Assembly (NCBI GenBank): GCA_052031065.1
Contig: JBPEXY010000177.1
Span: forward strand, 1 to 21,974
Length of the DNA: 21,974 bases
From: JBPEXY01 sp052031065
GTDB lineage: Bacteria > Pseudomonadota > Gammaproteobacteria > Immundisolibacterales > Immundisolibacteraceae
Reading direction: 5' to 3'
The notes below the pieces were generated by a model. It made no database searches, had not been told where the DNA came from, and worked only from the letters and a program-made list of their open reading frames with translations. The number at the start of each line of letters is the position of its first letter. Within the stretch, counting starts at the first letter, position 1. Shown here one piece after another: positions 1 through 6,884 of this stretch. The translations under genes were made by a program, and so were the position numbers.

Positions 1-323
1 AGGCGTCCCTCGCCGGCGGGCTCGATCTGTTCCACGATCAACTGGAATTCGCTTCTACCCTCATATAGCGTTACCCGTGCTCGTATCAGCACGGCATTGC
101 CATTTTCGGGATTAAGCTCAATCTGCCTGCGCCTGGCTTTAAACAGCGCGCAACGCACCTGGGATTTTTCATCCTTCAGGGTGAAATAGAGGTGGCCTGA
201 TGAGGGGCTGGAGAGGTTGGAAATCTCCCCTTCAATCCAGATTAACGAAAATTTCTGCTCAATGGCTGCTCGCGCCTCGAAGGCCAGCCTGGAAACGGTA
301 TAAATATCGCGACGGGAGTTCAT
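1..323 (-). CDS. xseA: Exodeoxyribonuclease VII large subunit, N-terminal part (cut by window start)
   Basis: XseA is the catalytic large subunit of exonuclease VII, which with XseB degrades single-stranded DNA to oligonucleotides in the cytoplasm. About 107 codons are present, beginning MNSRRDIYTVSRLAFEAR. This is the N-terminal OB-fold that binds ssDNA, recognised by the family patterns YTVSRL, WIEGEISNLS, SGHLYFTLKDE and QVRCALF. The catalytic middle and C-terminal coiled-coil parts lie beyond base 1. The ATG at 321-323 places YTVSRL at residue 8, as usual for the family, and AAGAG just upstream is a modest ribosome binding site. It is transcribed divergently from guaB, a neighbourhood common in Gammaproteobacteria. 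Identification is from remembered family motifs. Confidence 0.9.
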   Translation of the reverse strand, partial: MNSRRDIYTVSRLAFEARAAIEQKFSLIWIEGEISNLSSPSSGHLYFTLKDEKSQVRCALFKARRRQIELNPENGNAVLIRARVTLYEGRSEFQLIVEQIEPAGEGR

Positions 324-428
324 TTTGCTCTTTGTTGTTTTCGGTTTCTGGCACTCAGGTGTTTTGCCAGTCGGGTAGAGTTTACCGGTTGTCAGCCGGC
401 AGGACTCAGTTCTTCGACAGGTTACTGA

Positions 429-458
429 TTGCCGGCAAAGGCTCTGAAAAACTATAAT
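429..458 (+). promoter_or_regulatory. Sigma70-like promoter of guaB
   Basis: TTGCCG (429-434) and a perfect TATAAT (453-458) are 18 bases apart, giving a start near 464-466 and a guaB leader of about 150 bases. The perfect palindrome TTGCCGGCAA (429-438) covers the -35 box. The GCCGGCA at 395-401 is the inverse of the TGCCGGC at 430-436, so a regulator could touch both. Confidence 0.6.
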
Positions 459-460
459 CT

Positions 461-550
461 GCTGTCCGAAAATTACCCGCTACCGTTAGTCTCTTTCGGC
501 TATCAGCATCGACCAGTCGTCGATTAAGTGCCGTGGAGGTGTCGGACAGC
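461..550 (+). promoter_or_regulatory. Structured 5' leader of guaB
   Basis: GCTGTCCGA (461-469) is the exact reverse complement of TCGGACAGC (542-550), so the leader can close on itself with up to 9 bp. If transcription starts near 464, about 6 bp of this stem remain in the RNA. Inside lies a perfect hairpin, ATCGAC (508-513), loop CAGTC, GTCGAT (519-524). The closed domain ends about 50 bases before the guaB ribosome binding site. I do not recognise it as a known riboswitch class. Confidence 0.4.
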
Positions 551-613
551 CTCTGTACCATTTCTTCCTGCACTGTTTCGCCCTGGTGCCGGAAATTTCT
601 TTGAGGGTAGCAA

Positions 614-2077
614 ATGCGCATCGTGTACGAAGCCCTGACCTTTGATGATGTTCTGTTAATTCCGGCGAGGTCCTCGGTCCTGCCAAAAGAGGTTGATCTC
701 TCTACCCGTCTGTCGCGGCGCATAGAACTCAACATCCCCATTGTTTCGGCAGCGATGGATACGGTAACCGAATCGCGTCTGGCGATAGCACTGGCACTCG
801 AAGGAGGGCTTGGGGTCATCCACAAGAATATGTCGATCACCGCTCAGGCGGCGGAAGTTTCACGGGTAAAGAAATTTGAAAGTGGCGTCATCCGCGATCC
901 AATTACAGTCGAACCCTCCACCACAATTGGCAACGTGGTTGAACTGACCCATCAACACAATATTTCTGGTGTCCCAGTAGTCCTGAACGGCGTGTTGGAG
1001 GGTATCGTCACTTCCCGCGACCTACGTTTTGTCACCGATATGGCGCCGCCGGTAGCGGAGATCATGACCCCCAAAGAGCGGCTGGTCACGGTCAGGGAAG
1101 ATGCCAGCCGCGAGGAAGTGGTCAAACTGCTGCACCAGCATCGAATCGAAAAACTACTGGTGGTTGGTGACTCTGGCAGCCTCACCGGCATGATCACCGT
1201 AAAGGACATTGAAAAAGACCGGGAGTACCCTAACGCCTGTAAGGATGGTGCGGGACGGCTGCGCGTTGCCGCCGCCGTGGGTATCGGTGAAGCGACGAAC
1301 GAAAGAGTAGAAGCGCTGGTGGACGCCGGGGTTGATGCTGTGGTGGTCGACACCGCTCATGGGCACTCCGAAAGAGTGCTGCAGCAGGTCAGCTGGGTGA
1401 AGAAACACTTTCCCGATACCGATGTGATTGGCGGCAATATTGCCACGGGTGATGCCGCTAAAGCGTTGGTCGATGCCGGTGCTGATGGAGTCAAAGTAGG
1501 CATTGGGCCAGGTTCGATCTGCACCACGCGGATGGTCGCCGGAGTGGGTGTGCCACAAATCAGCGCTATAGACTCGGTAGCGACTGCGCTCGCGGGCACC
1601 GATGTGCCAGTGATCGCTGATGGTGGAATTCGCTATTCAGGTGATATCGCCAAGGCGCTGGTCGCTGGTGCCTGGTCGGTAATGATTGGCAACATGTTTG
1701 CGGGCACCGAAGAATCCCCCGGAGAGATTGAGCTCTACCAGGGTCGCTCCTACAAATCCTATCGGGGTATGGGTTCACTCGGCGCCATGGGCGCCACTGA
1801 AGGTTCGAGTGATCGTTATTTCCAGGAGGGCAGCGGTGCCGAAAAGCTGGTGCCGGAAGGCATCGAGGGCAGGGTAGCCTACAAGGGAAGCGTGGTACCG
1901 ATTGCCTATCAGCTCACCGGTGGCATTCGCTCCAGCATGGGGTACACCGGTTGTGCCAATTTGACGGAGTTTCGCACCCGGCCTGAGTTCGTGCGCACTA
2001 CCGCATCCGGCATGAGTGAGAGCCATGTGCACGACGTGTTTATTACCAAAGAGGCGCCAAACTACCCCAGTTACTAG
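614..2077 (+). CDS. guaB: Inosine-5'-monophosphate dehydrogenase
   Basis: GuaB oxidises IMP to XMP with NAD+, the first committed step of GMP synthesis, as a cytoplasmic tetramer. The 487-residue product is the normal length. It starts MRIVYEALTFDDVLL, has two CBS domains inserted in the TIM barrel at roughly residues 95-205 (including ITVEPSTTIGNVVEL and GMITVKDIEKD), and carries the active-site loop GIGPGSICTTRMVAG with catalytic Cys303. The flap region has YRGMGSLGAM and the C-terminal part AYKGSVVPIAYQLTGG. The start ATG is preceded by GAGGGTAG at good spacing. guaA follows 191 bases downstream, so the two probably form the guaBA unit. Nothing is missing from the active site. Confidence 0.98.
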   Translation: MRIVYEALTFDDVLLIPARSSVLPKEVDLSTRLSRRIELNIPIVSAAMDTVTESRLAIALALEGGLGVIHKNMSITAQAAEVSRVKKFESGVIRDPITVEPSTTIGNVVELTHQHNISGVPVVLNGVLEGIVTSRDLRFVTDMAPPVAEIMTPKERLVTVREDASREEVVKLLHQHRIEKLLVVGDSGSLTGMITVKDIEKDREYPNACKDGAGRLRVAAAVGIGEATNERVEALVDAGVDAVVVDTAHGHSERVLQQVSWVKKHFPDTDVIGGNIATGDAAKALVDAGADGVKVGIGPGSICTTRMVAGVGVPQISAIDSVATALAGTDVPVIADGGIRYSGDIAKALVAGAWSVMIGNMFAGTEESPGEIELYQGRSYKSYRGMGSLGAMGATEGSSDRYFQEGSGAEKLVPEGIEGRVAYKGSVVPIAYQLTGGIRSSMGYTGCANLTEFRTRPEFVRTTASGMSESHVHDVFITKEAPNYPSY

Positions 2078-2216
2078 TCCGCTCAGGTTAAGGGATTAAT
2101 CAGCCGGCTGTCCGCTGTTCAATTTCGGTAAAGCGCTTCGCGGTTGCGGATAGTACATTTCAAAGCCGGGCGGGAGAACATAAACCGACAACGCTACCCG
2201 ACCACTCAGTAGAAAC

Positions 2217-2240
2217 CCGGTACAGCAGTCACTGCACCGG
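2217..2240 (+). promoter_or_regulatory. Hairpin in the guaB-guaA spacer, just before guaA
   Basis: CCGGT (2217-2221) pairs with ACCGG (2236-2240), and GCAG (2225-2228) with CTGC (2232-2235), around a TCA loop with a three-base bulge. It ends 28 bases before the guaA start and has no T-run, so it is not a classical terminator. It may affect processing or translation, or be incidental. Confidence 0.3.
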
Positions 2241-2268
2241 CTATTTCCATCATTCGGAATTGCCCTAT

Positions 2269-3846
2269 ATGGCAGACATTCATGCCCAGAAAATACTGAT
2301 TCTCGACTTCGGTTCCCAGTACACCCAGCTCATTGCGCGCCGGGTGCGGGAGGCGGGAGTCTACTGTGAAATCTACAGCTGCGAAGTGGACGATGCACAG
2401 GTGCGGGCGTTTGCTCCGCAGGGCATCATTCTTTCTGGTGGACCGGAATCGGTAACCGGCAGCACTTCTCCAGTAGCACCGAAAAGCGTCTTCGAGCTAG
2501 GCGTCCCGGTGCTGGGCATCTGCTACGGCATGCAGTATATGGCGCAGCACTTTGGCGGCAAGGTTGAATCATCTGAACAGCGCGAATTTGGTTATGCGCA
2601 GATTAAAGTGCGCGGCCAGAATCAACTACTGAAAGACATCAAAGATCACGTTGACCATGCCGATGGCTCGGCCCTGCTGGATGTCTGGATGAGTCATGGC
2701 GACAAGGTCGTGGAGCTGCCAGCTGATTTTGAGTTAATGGCCTCCACCGATTCCTGTCTCATCGCCGGTATGTACCAGCCCGAAAAAAGCTACTACGGCG
2801 TGCAATTTCATCCAGAAGTGACCCACACCCTGCAGGGCAAAAGGGTTTTTAGCCATTTTGTCCATGATATTTGTGGTTGCGCGCCACTCTGGACGTCGGC
2901 CAATATCATTCAAGATGCCATCCAGCGGGTGCGCGACCAGGTGGGGCAGGACAAAGTGTTACTTGGTCTTTCGGGTGGCGTGGATTCATCCGTAGTCGCG
3001 GCGCTACTCCACCAGGCGATTGGTGATCAGCTCACCTGTGTCTTCGTCGATAACGGCTTGCTGCGGCAGGAGGAGGGCGACCAGGTAATGGATATGTTCG
3101 CCCGTAATATGGGGGTGCGGGTGATTCGCGTCGACGCGGAACAGGAGTTTCTCACCGCCCTGGCCGGGGTCAATGATCCTGAGCAGAAGCGCAAAATTAT
3201 CGGTAATACCTTTATTGACGTATTCGACCGTGAAGCGACGCGGATTGAAGCGGTGAACTGGCTCGCCCAGGGCACCATCTACCCTGACGTGATCGAGTCA
3301 GCCGGTGCCAAAACCGGCAAGGCTCACGTGATCAAATCGCACCACAATGTGGGCGGGCTTCCGGAGGATATGAACCTTAGTCTGGTCGAACCGTTGCGTG
3401 AGTTATTTAAAGATGAGGTGCGGGAAATTGGCCTCGAACTGGGCCTGCCCTACGACATGGTTCATCGTCATCCTTTCCCAGGCCCTGGACTCGGGGTGCG
3501 TATCCTCGGTGAAGTAAATAAAGAGTATGCTGACCTGCTGCGTCGTGCCGATCATATCTTCATTGAAGAGCTGCACAAGGCCGACCTCTACCACAAAACC
3601 AGCCAGGCCTTTGCCGTGTTTCTACCCGTTAAATCAGTCGGTGTGGTGGGCGATGGCCGCCGCTACGAATATGTGATTGCATTGCGGGCCGTCGAGACCA
3701 TCGACTTCATGACCGCCCGCTGGGCGCATCTGCCCTACGACTTCATCGAACGGGTTTCCAACCGCATCATCAACGAAATCTCCGGCATCTCCCGCGTGGT
3801 TTATGACGTCTCCAGCAAACCGCCGGCGACTATTGAGTGGGAGTAG
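2269..3846 (+). CDS. guaA: GMP synthase (glutamine-hydrolysing)
   Basis: GuaA converts XMP, ATP and glutamine to GMP. The product is 525 residues, the same as E. coli GuaA. The N-terminal class I glutamine amidotransferase domain has LDFGSQYTQLIARRVRE, the nucleophile Cys85 in GICYGMQ, and His181/Glu183 in FHPEVTHT. The ATP-pyrophosphatase domain has the P-loop SGGVDSS at 235-241, followed by the dimerisation domain with HPFPGPGLGVRILGE and the C-terminal end PPATIEWE. A TTG nine bases upstream (2260) would add MPY, but the ATG at 2269 matches family length and has GGA at 2256-2258 at ordinary ribosome-binding distance, so I prefer ATG. It acts directly after guaB in the pathway. Confidence 0.98.
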   Translation: MADIHAQKILILDFGSQYTQLIARRVREAGVYCEIYSCEVDDAQVRAFAPQGIILSGGPESVTGSTSPVAPKSVFELGVPVLGICYGMQYMAQHFGGKVESSEQREFGYAQIKVRGQNQLLKDIKDHVDHADGSALLDVWMSHGDKVVELPADFELMASTDSCLIAGMYQPEKSYYGVQFHPEVTHTLQGKRVFSHFVHDICGCAPLWTSANIIQDAIQRVRDQVGQDKVLLGLSGGVDSSVVAALLHQAIGDQLTCVFVDNGLLRQEEGDQVMDMFARNMGVRVIRVDAEQEFLTALAGVNDPEQKRKIIGNTFIDVFDREATRIEAVNWLAQGTIYPDVIESAGAKTGKAHVIKSHHNVGGLPEDMNLSLVEPLRELFKDEVREIGLELGLPYDMVHRHPFPGPGLGVRILGEVNKEYADLLRRADHIFIEELHKADLYHKTSQAFAVFLPVKSVGVVGDGRRYEYVIALRAVETIDFMTARWAHLPYDFIERVSNRIINEISGISRVVYDVSSKPPATIEWE

Positions 3847-4307
3847 GGCGAGTAGATTCTTATATAGTGTCCAGCGCACAAGCGCGTTCTCGTTTCCAGG
3901 GGCAGCAGTTTGGTGCGAAACCTCTTCTGTTTGATCCAGTCAACCTGCGCCAAGTGGCTCACGATCCACGCCTTCTGCCAAACTCATTAAGTGATCGAGG
4001 TATCGGTCCCTGGTATCAATCACCATGCCGATCTTGGTGCTGACGCTCACACTAAAGCAAACCGCGATAATTTTTCACGCGACAGCATCTTCCAGCGAAG
4101 CCAGTTCAACGCTGATCATCTCCAGTGCTCTACCGAGCAAGATTGGTGTTTTTTTGTGAGCTCTAGAGCCTGATCTCGGCGAAGATAATCTTAACTACGG
4201 ATTGACGAACGGGTTTAAGGGGGATGGCTGGTTGCCGATAAGGTAGCCACTTAGGCATATCCGGGTCGTCTGCAACGTTCTGGGTACTTTGGTATTCGGA
4301 TGATTTA
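3847..4307. other. Gene-free stretch between guaA and the diguanylate cyclase gene
   Basis: I see no supported gene in these 461 bases. Two short plus-strand frames (ending 4043 and 4173) have no family resemblance or ribosome binding site. On the minus strand, a frame over roughly 3930-4160 has only one internal stop and an amphipathic, acidic composition. It could be the relic of a small helical protein, but I cannot name it. No clear terminator for guaA or promoter for the next gene was found. Confidence 0.5.
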
Positions 4308-6569
4308 ATGGTTACGAACAGTGATCTTTTGAACATAGAAAAGCAGCCTGAAGAGGGCGCCGGGAGGCGCTCCACCGTGATCGTTGTCGATCATTGTATC
4401 GATAGTGCTTCTTTGCAACGGGCGTTGGGCAGTCGCGCCGATGTTTACAGCTCTGGTGTTCGGTTGGCAGCGGAACTCCTTGAATTAAATACGCCAGAGA
4501 ATCAATGGGTGGTGGTTGCGGATACGGCTCTTGATCGCTGTACCGTTACCGGCAGGCCGTTAATTTCGGAATGGGATAAGTCGTTCGCCGGGTTGCTGGT
4601 CGTTGCGGTAGAAATCACTGCGGCAGCGCAGACTAATTTCTTCGGTTATGGCATTCGCGATATTGTGATCGGTGATACTGAGGATAAAGAGCGCACCGCG
4701 TTGCGTGTTGGTTTGCTGATTTCCTCCTATATTGCCACTTTGCAGCAGCGGCGTGCTGCAGATCGAAAGACGTTACTCTATCAATCAGCCTTCGATAATT
4801 CCGGTGATGGCCTGTGGGTTTTAGATGAACAGCACAAATTTGTGCTTGTGAATGAGGTTTTTTCGCGGCGGCGAGGAGTGACTCCCAACGAGCTGATTGG
4901 TAAGTCGTCAGAAATAATTGGCGATAAGAGAGTCCAGGAATGGCAGCGCTGGTTATTTGAGAAAATTGATCAGGGCGATACTGGTCCCCATACCTTGTCC
5001 CGTTCTGATTCGATGGGTAATCGGTTGGATATTGAGGTCTCCTGCACTCGTCTTGATATTGAGGGCGAACGCTATTGGGCGGGTGTCGTAAGGGAAGTGA
5101 CCGACCGTAACCGGGCCCATGAACAGCTCGCATCGCAGCTGTCCGGGGTAAAAGAGTTGCTTGCTATCAGTACCGCTCAGTCGGAGACACTGGGCCACCA
5201 GGTGGAAAAGTTTCTTCGTTTTGGACTCGAATGGTTCGATGCCGACGATGGTGTGGTGATGATCGTTGATGGAGATGACCTGGAGATCAAATACGCTGCT
5301 GGTGAGCACTCAGATTTGATGCTGGGGCTGTCGGCGCCCAAGAGAACTTCGCAGGGTTTTGAGTTTGTCGACCGTGCTGCGGCCAGCGCCGTGGAAAATG
5401 TCTCTGCTTCTGGCATCGATAGAAGCAGAAAGGCGATACCGGAGGGAGTCGAGAGTTTTATTGGGGCGCCAATTATTGTTGACGGCCTGGAGTTTGGTGC
5501 TCTGGTGTTTTCGTCGAACGCGCCGCGGCAGGAAAAATACTCAGAAGGGCAGTTGCTGGTAGCAGAACTTGCCGCCGAATGGTTGGCGCATGAGTTTTAT
5601 AGCGAACGGATAGAGCAGTCCGCTATCAACAACGAGCAGCAGTTGAGGATGATTACCGATGCCGCTCATGAAGGTATTTACGCGGTCGATAGGGATGGGG
5701 AAATTACTTTTGTAAACCCCGCAGCGCAACAAATGCTCGGATACTCTCAAGAGGAGTTGCTTGGCGGGAACAGCCACTCGCTCTTTCACCATTCATATGC
5801 TGATGGTACCGAATACCCCTACGAGGATTGCCAGGTACGCCAGTCGGCGTTAAATGGTGGTGCGATCTCGATTGGTGACGAGGTGTTCTGGCGAAAGGAT
5901 GGCAGTAGCTTTTCGGTCGAGTATTCGGTGGCTCTACTGGGAGATAATGCTGGCGCTGTGATTCTGTTTCGTGATGTGACGCAACAGACAGAAACCCTTG
6001 CAAAGCTTAGAAAGACCCAGAAGGACCTAATCAGCGCGAATCAACAGCTGGCGGATTTAGCCACCAGAGATCCGTTGACCCGGATTGCCAATCGCAGGGC
6101 GTTTGACCAGGCTCTCGCTGAAGAAATTGGCCGAGCAAGTCGCTATCAGAACCAGTCGCTGCTCTCTCTGGTGATGGTCGATGTCGACTATTTCAAAGCC
6201 TATAACGACCATTATGGGCATCTGCTGGGTGACAACTGTCTGGTTAAAGTTGCGCAGTTGTTAAAAAAAGTTGCCCGACGGCCTGCAGATCTGGTTGCCC
6301 GCTACGGTGGAGAGGAATTCGTACTGTTGTTGCCACAGGTAGCCGTTGAAGATGCGATCAATATTGCAGAATCTGCCCGGAAGGCGGTTGCGAAAGCGAA
6401 TATCGAACACTCTAAATCGACTATTAGTAATTTTCTCACCATTAGCTGTGGTGTCGCCACGATGAAAATTGAAGAGCTTCAGGCGCTTGGGCATAGCGAG
6501 TTGGTCCGGCGCGGTGACGAGGCGCTTTACCGGGCAAAAGCAGCTGGCCGCAACCGCGTTGAGCATTAG
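4308..6569 (+). CDS. PAS/GAF sensor diguanylate cyclase (GGDEF family)
   Basis: Likely makes cyclic di-GMP from two GTP in response to signals sensed by its N-terminal domains. The product is 753 residues with no membrane segment, so it is probably cytoplasmic. Domains in order: a receiver-like region (about 22-145) with a weakened acidic pocket; PAS (about 157-270, around NSGDGLWVLDEQHKFVLVN); GAF (about 290-430); PAS (about 445-570, around AHEGIYAVDRDGEITFVNP); a short coiled linker; and GGDEF (about 590-753). The cyclase domain has DPLTRIANRRAFD, VDVDYFKAYND and the active-site GGEEF at 667-671. RPAD at 658-661, five residues before it, fits the product-inhibition I-site RxxD. It looks catalytically intact; there is no EAL domain. 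It has no co-directed neighbour and seems monocistronic. GGA at 4298-4300 is a weak ribosome binding site for the chosen ATG. Codon endings seem richer in T than in neighbouring genes. The ligand is unknown. Confidence 0.93.
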   Translation: MVTNSDLLNIEKQPEEGAGRRSTVIVVDHCIDSASLQRALGSRADVYSSGVRLAAELLELNTPENQWVVVADTALDRCTVTGRPLISEWDKSFAGLLVVAVEITAAAQTNFFGYGIRDIVIGDTEDKERTALRVGLLISSYIATLQQRRAADRKTLLYQSAFDNSGDGLWVLDEQHKFVLVNEVFSRRRGVTPNELIGKSSEIIGDKRVQEWQRWLFEKIDQGDTGPHTLSRSDSMGNRLDIEVSCTRLDIEGERYWAGVVREVTDRNRAHEQLASQLSGVKELLAISTAQSETLGHQVEKFLRFGLEWFDADDGVVMIVDGDDLEIKYAAGEHSDLMLGLSAPKRTSQGFEFVDRAAASAVENVSASGIDRSRKAIPEGVESFIGAPIIVDGLEFGALVFSSNAPRQEKYSEGQLLVAELAAEWLAHEFYSERIEQSAINNEQQLRMITDAAHEGIYAVDRDGEITFVNPAAQQMLGYSQEELLGGNSHSLFHHSYADGTEYPYEDCQVRQSALNGGAISIGDEVFWRKDGSSFSVEYSVALLGDNAGAVILFRDVTQQTETLAKLRKTQKDLISANQQLADLATRDPLTRIANRRAFDQALAEEIGRASRYQNQSLLSLVMVDVDYFKAYNDHYGHLLGDNCLVKVAQLLKKVARRPADLVARYGGEEFVLLLPQVAVEDAINIAESARKAVAKANIEHSKSTISNFLTISCGVATMKIEELQALGHSELVRRGDEALYRAKAAGRNRVEH

Positions 6570-6584
6570 TCCGAGAACCTCGGA
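6570..6584 (+). terminator. Possible terminator hairpin after the diguanylate cyclase gene
   Basis: TCCGAG (6570-6575), loop AAC, CTCGGA (6579-6584): a perfect 6-bp stem starting at the base after the TAG stop. The bases after it (TAATTGTG) are not a real T-run, so intrinsic termination would be weak. Confidence 0.35.
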
Positions 6585-6703
6585 TAATTGTGTCACGCTC
6601 GCTATATTGACTCTATGTGTCTGCCAGAAGCCCCATAAGCGCAGCGGAAGTTCGTGGAGCAATTATTTTTTGTAGAGCAGTGAGTGGCTGCCAAGTCAAA
6701 CCG

Positions 6704-6736
6704 GGCGAGGGACTCGCCGATAAAAATGGTGAGTCC
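6704..6736 (+). terminator. Two overlapping, mutually exclusive stem-loops between convergent genes
   Basis: GGCGAG (6704-6709) pairs with CTCGCC (6713-6718) around a GGA loop. GGACTCGCC (6710-6718) can instead pair with GGTGAGTCC (6728-6736), with one G-U pair when read as plus-strand RNA. The shared middle arm makes the two folds alternatives. There is no T-run of five or more after either, so a terminator role is a guess. Confidence 0.35.
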
Positions 6737-6884
6737 TCTATCGTAAGTCCGCTGTGACCATGAGCGATATCAGGATGTTGATCCAGGTCACCGATAACAC
6801 TGACTGGTTTAGATTGCTGCGGGTAATCTACTAGTCTGATCATATGCCCGAAGAGACCGGCGGCACTCAGCGACCGGCCCCTGC

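Larger units (their letters stand above)
324..613. other. Divergent xseA-guaB intergenic region
   Basis: These 290 bases hold no gene I can support. They contain the guaB promoter (429-458), a 10-bp perfect palindrome on its -35 box (429-438), a second copy of the half-site at 395-401, and a long structured leader (461-550). The short open frames here have no recognisable protein content. Confidence 0.7.
6570..6884. other. Intergenic region between convergent diguanylate cyclase and fadJ genes
   Basis: No supported gene in these 315 bases. A minus-strand frame at 6613-6843 encodes proline- and serine-rich sequence without family features. The stretch contains the stem-loops at 6570-6584 and 6704-6736, which fits its place between two converging transcripts. 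Confidence 0.6.

Noticed and set aside
952..1558. Minus-strand open frames within guaB
   Set aside because: Shadows of guaB in antisense; composition (Thr/Ser-rich) is typical of antisense reading and no ribosome binding site is present.
2260..2268. Earlier TTG start for guaA
   Set aside because: The ATG at 2269 gives exactly the E. coli length and has better ribosome-binding spacing.
3837..4173. Plus-strand frames after guaA
   Set aside because: No conserved motif or ribosome binding site; the first overlaps the guaA end out of frame.
6613..6843. Minus-strand 76-codon frame downstream of fadJ
   Set aside because: No recognisable motif, low-complexity Pro/Ser content and no ribosome binding site; it overlaps the alternative stem-loops.
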